Source: Leptolinea sp964420995
Lineage (GTDB): Bacteria; Chloroflexota; Anaerolineae; Anaerolineales; Anaerolineaceae
Length of the DNA: 64,000 nucleotides
Assembly (NCBI GenBank): GCA_964420995.1
Contig: CAYQUX010000018.1
Location: 33,570-97,569, forward strand
Reading direction: 5' to 3'
In this document: positions 1 through 7,251 of the stretch, piece after piece
How positions within the stretch are numbered: position 1 is the first letter of the stretch
How the letters are laid out: each line of letters starts with the position of its first letter
The notes under the pieces: generated by a model
The model's database searches: none
Told to the model about the DNA's origin: nothing
Seen by the model: the letters and a program-made list of their open reading frames with translations, nothing else
Position numbers and translations under genes: made by a program

Positions 1-4
1 CATT

Positions 5-832
5 ATGGTTTCATCTGAATTCATCCTCCATGTAGATGAAAAGAGCTTCGAGTTTGAAGTCCTTTTTTATTCAAAGAATATTCCCGTTTTAGTTGACTTC
101 TGGGCAACCTGGTGCCAGCCCTGCAAACAACTCAGCCCAATGCTGGAAAATGTTGTCACAGAAGCTGACGGAGCCCTGCGTTTGGCAAAAGTCGATGTGG
201 ACGCTAACTCCAAACTGGCCATGCAATATCAGGTGCGCTCGATTCCCACGGTTATCGCGTTTCAAGATGGGAAAGTGGTTGCCGAGTTTTCCGGTTTGAT
301 CTCTCAAAGTCAACTGGACGAATTCATTGAAGCGTTGCTTCCTCCAAGTCTAATTGATCTTGAACTGGAAAAAGCGGAGTCACTTCTCGATCTGCATGAT
401 TGGAAACAGGCGGAAGAAGTATTCCGCAGTTTATCAAGGTCAGAAGACTGTCCTCCAGCAGCCTATCTTGGTCTGGCGAAAACCTTGATCCCACAGGGGA
501 AATCAGAAGAAGCACTGCGAATTGTGAAAAATTTCCCCGCATGTCTTGAGTATCGTCAGGCTGAAACTTTGCTTCCATTGGCCATTGATCTCTGTTCTCA
601 CATGGAACAAGAATCAGATCTGGACGCCATGTATGTCAATTGCCTAAAACTGGTAAATCGCGGCAACCTACTGGCGGCACTTGATGGCCTGTTGGAAATA
701 TTAAATACAAACAAAAACTATCGAAAAGGGAAAGCAAAGAACGCGTTCCTCGCTTTGCTTGAATTGTTGGGTGAGCAAGACCCCCAAACCCGCTCCTATC
801 GTGATGAGCTTTCCCGCATTCTGTTTAAATAA
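5..832 (+). CDS. Thioredoxin-domain protein with C-terminal TPR-like region (CnoX/YbbN type)
   Basis: The N-terminal ~110 residues form a thioredoxin fold with the redox motif WCQPC (Cys37, Cys40) in the usual FWATWC setting, and the cis-proline stretch SIPT follows. The Gln inside CxxC replaces the usual Gly of WCGPC, which should change the redox potential. Residues ~115-275 are helical and resemble the tetratricopeptide extension of the CnoX/YbbN family, which act as thioredoxin-like holdases or co-chaperones; with a CxxC present, redox activity is likely retained. There is no signal peptide, so it is cytoplasmic. The ATG lies at the very edge of the window, but the N-terminus aligns with family members, so the gene is probably complete. 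It is followed by a hairpin and converges on the next gene. The family call is strong; the exact role is inferred. Confidence 0.87.
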   Translation: MVSSEFILHVDEKSFEFEVLFYSKNIPVLVDFWATWCQPCKQLSPMLENVVTEADGALRLAKVDVDANSKLAMQYQVRSIPTVIAFQDGKVVAEFSGLISQSQLDEFIEALLPPSLIDLELEKAESLLDLHDWKQAEEVFRSLSRSEDCPPAAYLGLAKTLIPQGKSEEALRIVKNFPACLEYRQAETLLPLAIDLCSHMEQESDLDAMYVNCLKLVNRGNLLAALDGLLEILNTNKNYRKGKAKNAFLALLELLGEQDPQTRSYRDELSRILFK

Positions 833-834
833 TA

Positions 835-862
835 ACAGATCCACCCTTTCGGATGGATCTGT
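835..862. terminator. Hairpin between convergent genes
   Basis: A 9-bp inverted repeat (ACAGATCCA / TGGATCTGT) around a short loop sits 3 nt after the thioredoxin-family stop and 22 nt from the stop of the convergent gene. There is no strong T-run on either side, so it may act weakly or in both directions. Confidence 0.5.
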
Positions 863-883
863 CAATTCTCTGGACTGGTCAGG

Positions 884-1696
884 TCACTCTACAAGTGTCA
901 GGTCACCCCAGGTGGTGGGGTTGGCAAGTACGCGTTTTCTGATATTTGACAGAAACGTTTGTTGTACATCACGCGTCACGTCATCATTATCGGAAACACC
1001 AAACGCAAAACCAAAATGGGCACCTGTTGCCGGTACAATATTAAACGTCGACCAGGGGATGCCTACTTCAATACGGGTTATGCCCTTGCTGCGTTTGGTG
1101 GCAATATCAATATCGCCGCGTGGACCGGCCTGGTTGGCCGGATAAAATACATACGCTTCTTTCGGTCCCGCCGGACTTCCATGACCGGGATTAATTCCAA
1201 TCTGGTAGTCATCGTTATTTAACTGTGTGTTGTCAAAATCGCCATAGAAATCCGTGTCGAATAGAATTTCGATTGAATCACCCTTGTATAACTGGTCCAC
1301 ACGGGCATTCTGTACGTATTTATCATCGCGCATCTTTGCCGCGATATAGAGGTAATTTTCATCCCATGCCAGCTTGTAAGACGCATCCAGATCCTCAGTT
1401 CCGCTGCGGTGCTGACCACCAACGACCACAAAACGGGCCGGCATCTCTGGAGCTGTCCAATCAGTCCAATCGCCATTAATGGTCGGAGCTACTGATGTGT
1501 AATACGCCTTTACGGTGCCATTCATCCGCACCCGGATGGGTGTTGGAGTAGGACCTCCACCCTGACCATCAGGAATCGGTTCCTCTGGATTAATATCATC
1601 CATCAGTCCATTGGAAGCGTTTACCACGCCGGCAAATGGAAAAGCAATTGCAGCGATGACGACCAGAACAAGAAGGATTTTAGAGATATGTTTCAT
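884..1696 (-). CDS. Secreted protein with CBM9/DOMON-like sugar-binding domain
   Basis: 270 aa. A signal peptide (basic start, hydrophobic core to about residue 27) is followed by a short Pro/Thr linker and one beta-sandwich domain of the carbohydrate-binding family 9-like type. Visible family features are the opening PTINGDWTDW, the AWDENYLYIAAKMRDD strand pair, GDSIEILFDTD, the YQIGINPGHG segment and the closing EVGIPWSTF. Such domains bind carbohydrate ends or act as extracellular haem/sugar-binding modules; no catalytic domain is attached. ATG is preceded by GGAGG. The gene upstream (1913-2941, same strand) encodes a paralogue with the same domain, so the two probably arose by duplication. 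The ligand is unknown. Confidence 0.78.
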   Translation of the reverse strand: MKHISKILLVLVVIAAIAFPFAGVVNASNGLMDDINPEEPIPDGQGGGPTPTPIRVRMNGTVKAYYTSVAPTINGDWTDWTAPEMPARFVVVGGQHRSGTEDLDASYKLAWDENYLYIAAKMRDDKYVQNARVDQLYKGDSIEILFDTDFYGDFDNTQLNNDDYQIGINPGHGSPAGPKEAYVFYPANQAGPRGDIDIATKRSKGITRIEVGIPWSTFNIVPATGAHFGFAFGVSDNDDVTRDVQQTFLSNIRKRVLANPTTWGDLTLVE

Positions 1697-1912
1697 GCTT
1701 CACCTCCAGAAATTACGGTTTTGCTTCCAAATGCGCGGGAACCAATTTCTTTGAGTTTGGTTTTTCAGATCCGGGTCAATCATTTTCACCCGGAGAGAAA
1801 AATCCCGATTGGCTGACCGGAAAGCTTTTTTACCGTCGTACTGAAAGTAGCAAGAAGCGTACCATCCTTTTATCAGACCGTTGAGATTACTATATTCCAG
1901 GTCGTTTGGAGG

Positions 1913-2941
1913 CTATTGAAAAACAATATCTCCCCAGGTGGTTGGATTTAGAAACCGGCGGGTGCTGACGCTTGAAACCATTGATTCCTGAATTGTCTGG
2001 CTGGTATTGTCGTTATCTGAAACTGACACGGCAAAACCGTAGTGTTTGCCGCTAACCGGCGTAACATCAAACACGCTCCAGGGAATGGCGGCTTCTACCA
2101 TGTACCCGCCGTCAAAGGCGCGCGAGGCAATGACCAACTGTGTCCGTGCTCCTCGTTTATTAGCCGGGTACCAGAGATAAGCCTCTTTCGGCCCATCTAC
2201 GTCCCCTTTCCCGGGCGATATACCCAACTGGTAATCATCAGAACTTAATGCCTTCACATAGTAGTCCCCGTCTAAATCTGTATCCATCAGAATTTCAATA
2301 CTATCGCCCAGATAAATCTTGTACCCTGTGGCGTTTTGAGCGTAAATATCATCAATTACTTTTACGGCCACATAGAAATAATTCCCATCGTACGAAGCCT
2401 TGAATGAAGCATTTAGATCACCTGAATTAACCCAGTTGGAACCACCAAAAACAATGTACCCGGATGCTGTCTCTGCATTTGGCCATTCAGCCCATTCACC
2501 ATCAATGGTTGGGGTAAACTGTACGGCCATTAGTTCAGAACTGGTTCGTGCGGTCGGCGCCGGGCCTGTGGCCGTAGCAGTGTAATACGGGTGTGGAGTG
2601 GCTGAATGGTATCCGGAAGGAATGGTCGGCGGAGGGGTTGGCGAGGCATTAGGATTATACGGAAGCAGCGTATTTGTGGCGGTTTCTGTGGGCAGAACGG
2701 GGGTAAAGGTAGCCGAAGGAGCCTCTGTAAAGGTGACCGTCGGTGGTAATCCTGTGGCGGTCGGCAGAGCCAATGGCGGCGCGAAGGTTGGCGGAAGAGA
2801 TTTGGTGGCTGTGTTTTCCGGTGTTGGCTGAATAATTTCCGTTGGGGTGGGTTGAGTCACCGCGGTTGTCAATAGATTACAACTCATCATGGATAAAACA
2901 AGGATGATCACTCCCATTAATCCGGTTATTTTTCTTTTCAT
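1913..2941 (-). CDS. Lipoprotein with Thr/Pro-rich linker and CBM9/DOMON-like domain
   Basis: 342 aa from the ATG at 2941, chosen because GGAGG lies 5 nt upstream; a GTG four codons earlier overlaps that site. The N-terminus is a lipoprotein signal ending in a Cys (LSMMSC), so the protein should be membrane anchored. Residues ~28-130 are a low-complexity Pro/Thr/Ala spacer typical of Chloroflexota surface proteins. The C-terminal ~190 residues repeat the fold of the neighbour at 884-1696: PTIDGEWAEW, GDSIEILMDTDLDGDYY, YQLGISPGKG, AAIPWSVFDV. It probably displays a carbohydrate-binding module beyond the envelope. No enzyme domain is seen, and the gap of 216 nt to its paralogue is AT-leaning without an ORF I can support. 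Confidence 0.77.
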   Translation of the reverse strand: MKRKITGLMGVIILVLSMMSCNLLTTAVTQPTPTEIIQPTPENTATKSLPPTFAPPLALPTATGLPPTVTFTEAPSATFTPVLPTETATNTLLPYNPNASPTPPPTIPSGYHSATPHPYYTATATGPAPTARTSSELMAVQFTPTIDGEWAEWPNAETASGYIVFGGSNWVNSGDLNASFKASYDGNYFYVAVKVIDDIYAQNATGYKIYLGDSIEILMDTDLDGDYYVKALSSDDYQLGISPGKGDVDGPKEAYLWYPANKRGARTQLVIASRAFDGGYMVEAAIPWSVFDVTPVSGKHYGFAVSVSDNDNTSQTIQESMVSSVSTRRFLNPTTWGDIVFQ

Positions 2942-3030
2942 GATCACCTCCACATTGATTCAATAAAGGATCGTAATGATGGTTGGAAAATGAGTACAAT
3001 CAATAAACTATACATCAAATTGAGGTCACT

Positions 3031-3369
3031 GTGAATCTGGATTGGGCAGAACAATTCAACGCGGCAATAACGGTTTGTGATGTCACAGGGGTAATACTCT
3101 CTATGAATCTAAAAGCCGCCACTACTTTTTCTAAAGATGGTGGCTCATACCTTATCGGAAAAAACCTTCTTGATTGTCATCCGGAACCGGCCCGCATGAA
3201 ACTCGCCGATCTTCTGGAAAATCCAAGAGTCAACGCTTATACCATTGAAAAGAATGGGCAGAAAAAGATGATATACCAGGCGCCCTGGTATGAATCAGGA
3301 AAATTTGCCGGTTTGGTGGAAATATCACTTCCCTTACCGGCAGAAATCCCTCATTTTGTGCGTAAATAG
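3031..3369 (+). CDS. Small single-PAS-domain-like protein
   Basis: 112 aa from a GTG start with a GAGG about 7 nt upstream. The whole protein fits a minimal PAS fold: FNAAITVCDVTGVILSMN opens the first strands, GKNLLDCHPEP gives the helical segment, and MIYQAPWYESGKFAGLVEIS the last strands. There is no attached kinase, cyclase or receiver domain, so it would act as a free sensor or binding subunit. A Cys at residue 17 and the CHPE motif could hold a ligand, but that is a guess. The gene stands alone, convergent with the methyltransferase gene to its right. The start is moderately sure; the function is unknown. Confidence 0.6.
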   Translation: MNLDWAEQFNAAITVCDVTGVILSMNLKAATTFSKDGGSYLIGKNLLDCHPEPARMKLADLLENPRVNAYTIEKNGQKKMIYQAPWYESGKFAGLVEISLPLPAEIPHFVRK

Positions 3370-3420
3370 AAAACGTATAAAAATACGTCACCCGATACGG
3401 TAAATCTTTGTCTACCTCAT

Positions 3421-4641
3421 TCACGGTTCAGGTGACATGATGACCATGGTTTCGATATGGTATGTCTGTGGGAACATATCAAATGGGGTGATCTCATCCA
3501 CTCGATAGCCGGCATCCATCAATATCTTTACATCTCTCGCCAGTGTGGATGGCTCGCAGGAGATATATGCAATTTGCAACGGTCTTGAATTTATCAAGGC
3601 TTTTATGGCCGCGGGGGCAATTCCTGCCCGCGGCGGATCAACCACCACAAGGTCAGGATGGATATCCAATCCTGGCAATACAGCTTCCACATTCCCCATG
3701 TAGAGCTCAACATTATCAAACATGTCCAGATTAACCACAAAATCATCACAGGCGTCTTCGGATGATTCGATCGCCACTAATCTGGCGGCATGTTCTGCCA
3801 GAAATCTGCTGAAAAAACCAACACCACAGTAACAATCCAGAACAGTTGAACCGGGGGCGATTTTTACATTTTCAAGTAAATATGAGACCAATTTTTCAGC
3901 GACTTCACGGTTGGTTTGAAAGAAGGACCCGGCGGAAACACGGTAGGTCTTTTCTAGCATAGTGAATATGTTTGATGCCTCTCCAGAAAGGGTTATATCA
4001 CCAGCAGGTCCTCGGTAGATCACGTTCAACGGAAAATCAACTTCAAACGCCGGTGGATTCGGGGAATCCCCGGACAGGAGCAAGGTCGGAGTGCCGATCC
4101 CATCATCGCGAATGGCGACGCGTTGTAACCCGGTTTCAGCGTCAAAATTCAAGGTTCTTAACAGCTCATTTAACGGGTTTTCGAGAAGCAGGCAGGTGTC
4201 AACGGGGATGACATCGTGTGAGAGCGCCCGTTGAAATCCGAGTTTCCCATCTGGAGCTACATAAAATTGAACATGGTTACGATAATTGAAAATATTTCCT
4301 GATGGAACGGTCTCGCGAATCGGCGCTTTCATGCCGCCCGCGATTCGCATCATTTGTTCGGCAACAATACTTTGCTTGATTAATAATTGTGCTTGATATG
4401 CTGCGTGCTGATAATGACAGCCCCCGCATTCCTGGTAATACTTGCAGGGAGCCGTAACTCTTCCAATGCCAGGTTTGATTATCTCCTCTGGCCAGGCAGA
4501 AAATGTGCCTCTGTTCTCCAAAATGCTCTCTACCCGAACAATTTCACCTGGCAGGGAAAATGGAATCCAGACCACCTTTCCATCCGCCATACGCGATAAT
4601 CCTGAACCGCCGTAGACCATTTTTTCAATCGTTAAGTTCAT
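3421..4641 (-). CDS. rlmD: RlmD/RumA-family 23S rRNA (uracil-C5)-methyltransferase
   Basis: 406 aa. It transfers a methyl group from S-adenosylmethionine to C5 of a uracil in RNA. Order of parts: an N-terminal TRAM-like OB domain (residues 1-55), an iron-sulfur cluster motif CKYYQECGGC (Cys66, 72, 75, with a fourth candidate Cys near 150 in VDTC), an SFFQTN substrate loop, the SAM-binding motif DCYCGVGFFS, the VDPPRAG motif, and the catalytic cysteine in ISCEPSTLARD near the C-terminus. Length fits the family. The Fe-S motif favours RlmD/RlmCD over tRNA-specific TrmA, but the exact target base cannot be read from sequence. It is transcribed alone, divergent from the chemoreceptor pair. Confidence 0.87.
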   Translation of the reverse strand: MNLTIEKMVYGGSGLSRMADGKVVWIPFSLPGEIVRVESILENRGTFSAWPEEIIKPGIGRVTAPCKYYQECGGCHYQHAAYQAQLLIKQSIVAEQMMRIAGGMKAPIRETVPSGNIFNYRNHVQFYVAPDGKLGFQRALSHDVIPVDTCLLLENPLNELLRTLNFDAETGLQRVAIRDDGIGTPTLLLSGDSPNPPAFEVDFPLNVIYRGPAGDITLSGEASNIFTMLEKTYRVSAGSFFQTNREVAEKLVSYLLENVKIAPGSTVLDCYCGVGFFSRFLAEHAARLVAIESSEDACDDFVVNLDMFDNVELYMGNVEAVLPGLDIHPDLVVVDPPRAGIAPAAIKALINSRPLQIAYISCEPSTLARDVKILMDAGYRVDEITPFDMFPQTYHIETMVIMSPEP

Positions 4642-4830
4642 ATCATCTCCTCAAAAGTTTTCTGAGCAATTTGAAGATAGTTAGTGGTATAAGATAATCA
4701 TTTTTTCCCATAACACAATTGTTTGGTTAAGCAACAAACCAAACATTTTACATCTTTTTTATTTGTAATTCTTTTTAAATAGATTTACATTTTAATAAAT
4801 ATCTATTGTGAAAGAGAGATTAAAAAATCC

Positions 4831-7125
4831 ATGGGAAAAAAGATAGCGTTTGTTAATTCGATGCGCGGAAAATTGTTATTGCTATTTCTCAGTCTCTCTC
4901 TAATTCCATTGATAATTGTAAGTATTTTCGCGTTTGTTCAAAGTCAAAACTCCTTACGGGCAGAAATTACAGAAAAATTAAGAGAAGCGTCTGCCAACAA
5001 TGCGGCAAATATCGTCGATTGGCTGGACAGCCGCAAAAAAGACCTCGCTGTCATGTCAAGTAATGCCCGCATCCAATCCATGGAAGCTGCAAGCGCGAAA
5101 CAGGCGATTGATCAATTCTTCGCCGGCTGGGGACGTTATGAAACCATGTTTGTTGTGGATACAACCGGGAAATCAATCGCCACCACCGATAATACACAGG
5201 TTGATCTCTCGGAACGTCAATATGTTAAAGATGCGCTGGCGGGTAATGTGGTAATTTCTGAACCCGTGGTCTCCAAAGCAACGGGAAATCTTGTTCTGGC
5301 TATCGCCTCACCGATTAAAAGAGATGGCAATACTGTTGGTGTAGTCATTGCGAGTGTTCCAACAACATATATCGCCAAATTGATGAGCAGCGCTCAAATG
5401 GGAGATACGGGTGAAGCGTATTTAATCAACAATGAGGGCGTATTTATTACTCCATCCCGTTTTACAGAGGAATTGGTCCGTGATGGATTGGTCAAAGAGC
5501 GTGCTGAACTTGAATTAAAAATCGACACCTATGGATCGCAGCAGGCACTGGCCGGGAATGAAGGGTTATCTGAATACAAGGATTACCGTGGAAGTGATGT
5601 AATTGGAGCCTATAGCTGGCTTCCAGATCAAAAATGGGGCATCATTGTCGAGCAGGATTCTTCAGAGGCATTTGAAGCCGTCAACATGTTAAGGAACATA
5701 CTGATCGGGCTCATCATCATATCTCTGATCATTGTAATAATTGTCGCCGTCATCATCGCCAATTCCATTTCCAACCCCATTCAGAAAATGGCCCAGACAG
5801 CCTCTCTAATGGCAGATGGAAAGATTAATCAGGAGATCAAGCACCAATCCAAAGATGAGATTGGTGAACTGGCAGATTCCTTCCGTGAAATGATCTCTTT
5901 CCAGAAAGCCATGGCCGCTTCCGCGGATTTATTGGCTAATGGAGATCTGACGGCCAATGTTGAACCCAAATCTGACGAAGATGTTCTGGGTGTTGCCTTC
6001 GAAAAAATGATCAAGAATCTTCGTGAAGCCATTGGCGAAGTGGCCTCCAATGCCAGCAATTTGAATTCCGCTTCTTCTCAACTCGCGCAGGCGTCCGACC
6101 AGGCCGGTCAGGCTACCTCGCAGATCGCCACCACCATCCAGCAGGTCGCTCGCGGCACCACGCAGCAGACGGAAGCCGCCACCCACTCCGCCGCATCGGT
6201 GGAACAGCTCCGCCGCGCTATCGAGAATGTCTCCAAGGGCGCCCAGGCACAGGCCGAAGCCGTTTCAAAGATGGCCGCCCTCACCGGTTCCCTGTCCACC
6301 TCCATACAGCAGGTCGCCGGGAATGCCAACGCGGTATCCGTTGAATCCAATAACGCCGCCGTGGCCGCCCGCGATGGTTCCTCCACCGTCGAAGATACCA
6401 TTCAGGGCATGGAATCCATTCGCGAGAAGGTCGGTTTCTCCGCCCAGAAAGTGCAAGAGATGGGCAACCGCTCTGATCAGATCGGCGCCATCGTGGAAAC
6501 TATTGACGATATCGCCTCGCAGACCAACCTGCTGGCACTCAACGCCGCCATTGAAGCCGCCCGCGCCGGTGAACACGGCAAAGGTTTCGCCGTGGTGGCC
6601 GATGAAGTCCGAAAACTGGCCGAACGCTCCAGCTCTGCCACCAAAGAGATCGGTTCCCTGATCCGCGGTATTCAGGAAACCGTGTCTGAAGCCGTCAAAG
6701 CCATGAACGAAAGTGCCACCGAAGTGGAAACCGGCACCGAACGCGCCTCGCGCGCCGGAACCGCTCTGGAGAACATCCTCAAGGCCGCCACCGCCGTGAA
6801 CGAGCAGGCCCAACTCGCCGCCAGTGCCGTTTCACAGATGGGCAGCCTGTCAAACGAACTGGTTGCCGCGGCCGATGACGTTTCTGCCATTGTGGAAGAA
6901 AATACCGCCGCCACCGAAGAGATGGCCGCCGGTTCAACTGAGATCACCCAGGCGATTGACAATATCGCTTCGGTCAGCGAAGAGAATTCCGCCGCCGTGG
7001 AAGAGGTTTCCGCCTCGGCCGAAGAGATGAGCGCCCAGGTGGAAGAAGTCACCGCTTCCGCACAATCCCTCTCCAGCATGGCCGACCTGCTCCAGCAGAC
7101 GGTGGACAAGTTCAAGCTGAACTGA
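4831..7125 (+). CDS. Methyl-accepting chemotaxis protein, dCache sensor (copy 1)
   Basis: 764 aa transmembrane chemoreceptor. Segments: TM1 at ~15-37, a periplasmic double-Cache-like sensor at ~40-285 (with GDTGEAYLINNEG and the Y-x-W-x-P strand near YSWLPDQKWGI), TM2 at ~289-313, HAMP at ~314-365, then a long helical hairpin whose tip carries the invariant core (DIASQTNLLALNAAIEAARA). It should signal to CheA/CheW; none is encoded in this window. The C-terminus (TVDKFKLN) has no NWETF-like CheR tether. Residues 393-764 are almost identical to the next gene while the sensor half is clearly diverged. The sensor half is AT-richer than the signalling half, which is strongly GC-biased at third positions. 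A terminator hairpin follows. Confidence 0.95.
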   Translation: MGKKIAFVNSMRGKLLLLFLSLSLIPLIIVSIFAFVQSQNSLRAEITEKLREASANNAANIVDWLDSRKKDLAVMSSNARIQSMEAASAKQAIDQFFAGWGRYETMFVVDTTGKSIATTDNTQVDLSERQYVKDALAGNVVISEPVVSKATGNLVLAIASPIKRDGNTVGVVIASVPTTYIAKLMSSAQMGDTGEAYLINNEGVFITPSRFTEELVRDGLVKERAELELKIDTYGSQQALAGNEGLSEYKDYRGSDVIGAYSWLPDQKWGIIVEQDSSEAFEAVNMLRNILIGLIIISLIIVIIVAVIIANSISNPIQKMAQTASLMADGKINQEIKHQSKDEIGELADSFREMISFQKAMAASADLLANGDLTANVEPKSDEDVLGVAFEKMIKNLREAIGEVASNASNLNSASSQLAQASDQAGQATSQIATTIQQVARGTTQQTEAATHSAASVEQLRRAIENVSKGAQAQAEAVSKMAALTGSLSTSIQQVAGNANAVSVESNNAAVAARDGSSTVEDTIQGMESIREKVGFSAQKVQEMGNRSDQIGAIVETIDDIASQTNLLALNAAIEAARAGEHGKGFAVVADEVRKLAERSSSATKEIGSLIRGIQETVSEAVKAMNESATEVETGTERASRAGTALENILKAATAVNEQAQLAASAVSQMGSLSNELVAAADDVSAIVEENTAATEEMAAGSTEITQAIDNIASVSEENSAAVEEVSASAEEMSAQVEEVTASAQSLSSMADLLQQTVDKFKLN
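6007..7125 (+). repeat. Direct repeat, chemoreceptor signalling half, copy 1
   Basis: This segment encodes residues 393-764 of receptor 1 and matches 8431-9549 of receptor 2 without gaps. The proteins differ at 8 of 372 residues; the DNA differs mostly at third positions. Upstream of the boundary similarity falls off sharply. Confidence 0.95.
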
Positions 7126-7147
7126 AAAACAACAAATCATTTAGAAA

Positions 7148-7180
7148 ACGTCCGGATCAATTAGATCCGGATGTTTTTTA
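7148..7180 (+). terminator. Rho-independent terminator after chemoreceptor 1
   Basis: The stem TCCGGATC / GATCCGGA, extended by weaker pairs, has a 5-nt loop and is followed by TGTTTTTTA. It separates the two tandem receptor genes into independent transcripts. Confidence 0.85.
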
Positions 7181-7251
7181 TGATGTATTTATTGCATTTT
7201 AATATTTTCCGAATATAGTGTAATTTGTCGTCTTTTTTTAAGTGAGGGAAT

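Noticed and set aside
1697..1912. Possible gene between the two CBM9-like genes
   Set aside because: No open frame with a ribosome site or coding bias; treated as plain intergenic DNA.
6108..7140. Several long open frames antisense to or offset from the chemoreceptor genes
   Set aside because: GC-rich, codon-biased sequence opens shadow frames; same shadows occur in the second receptor.
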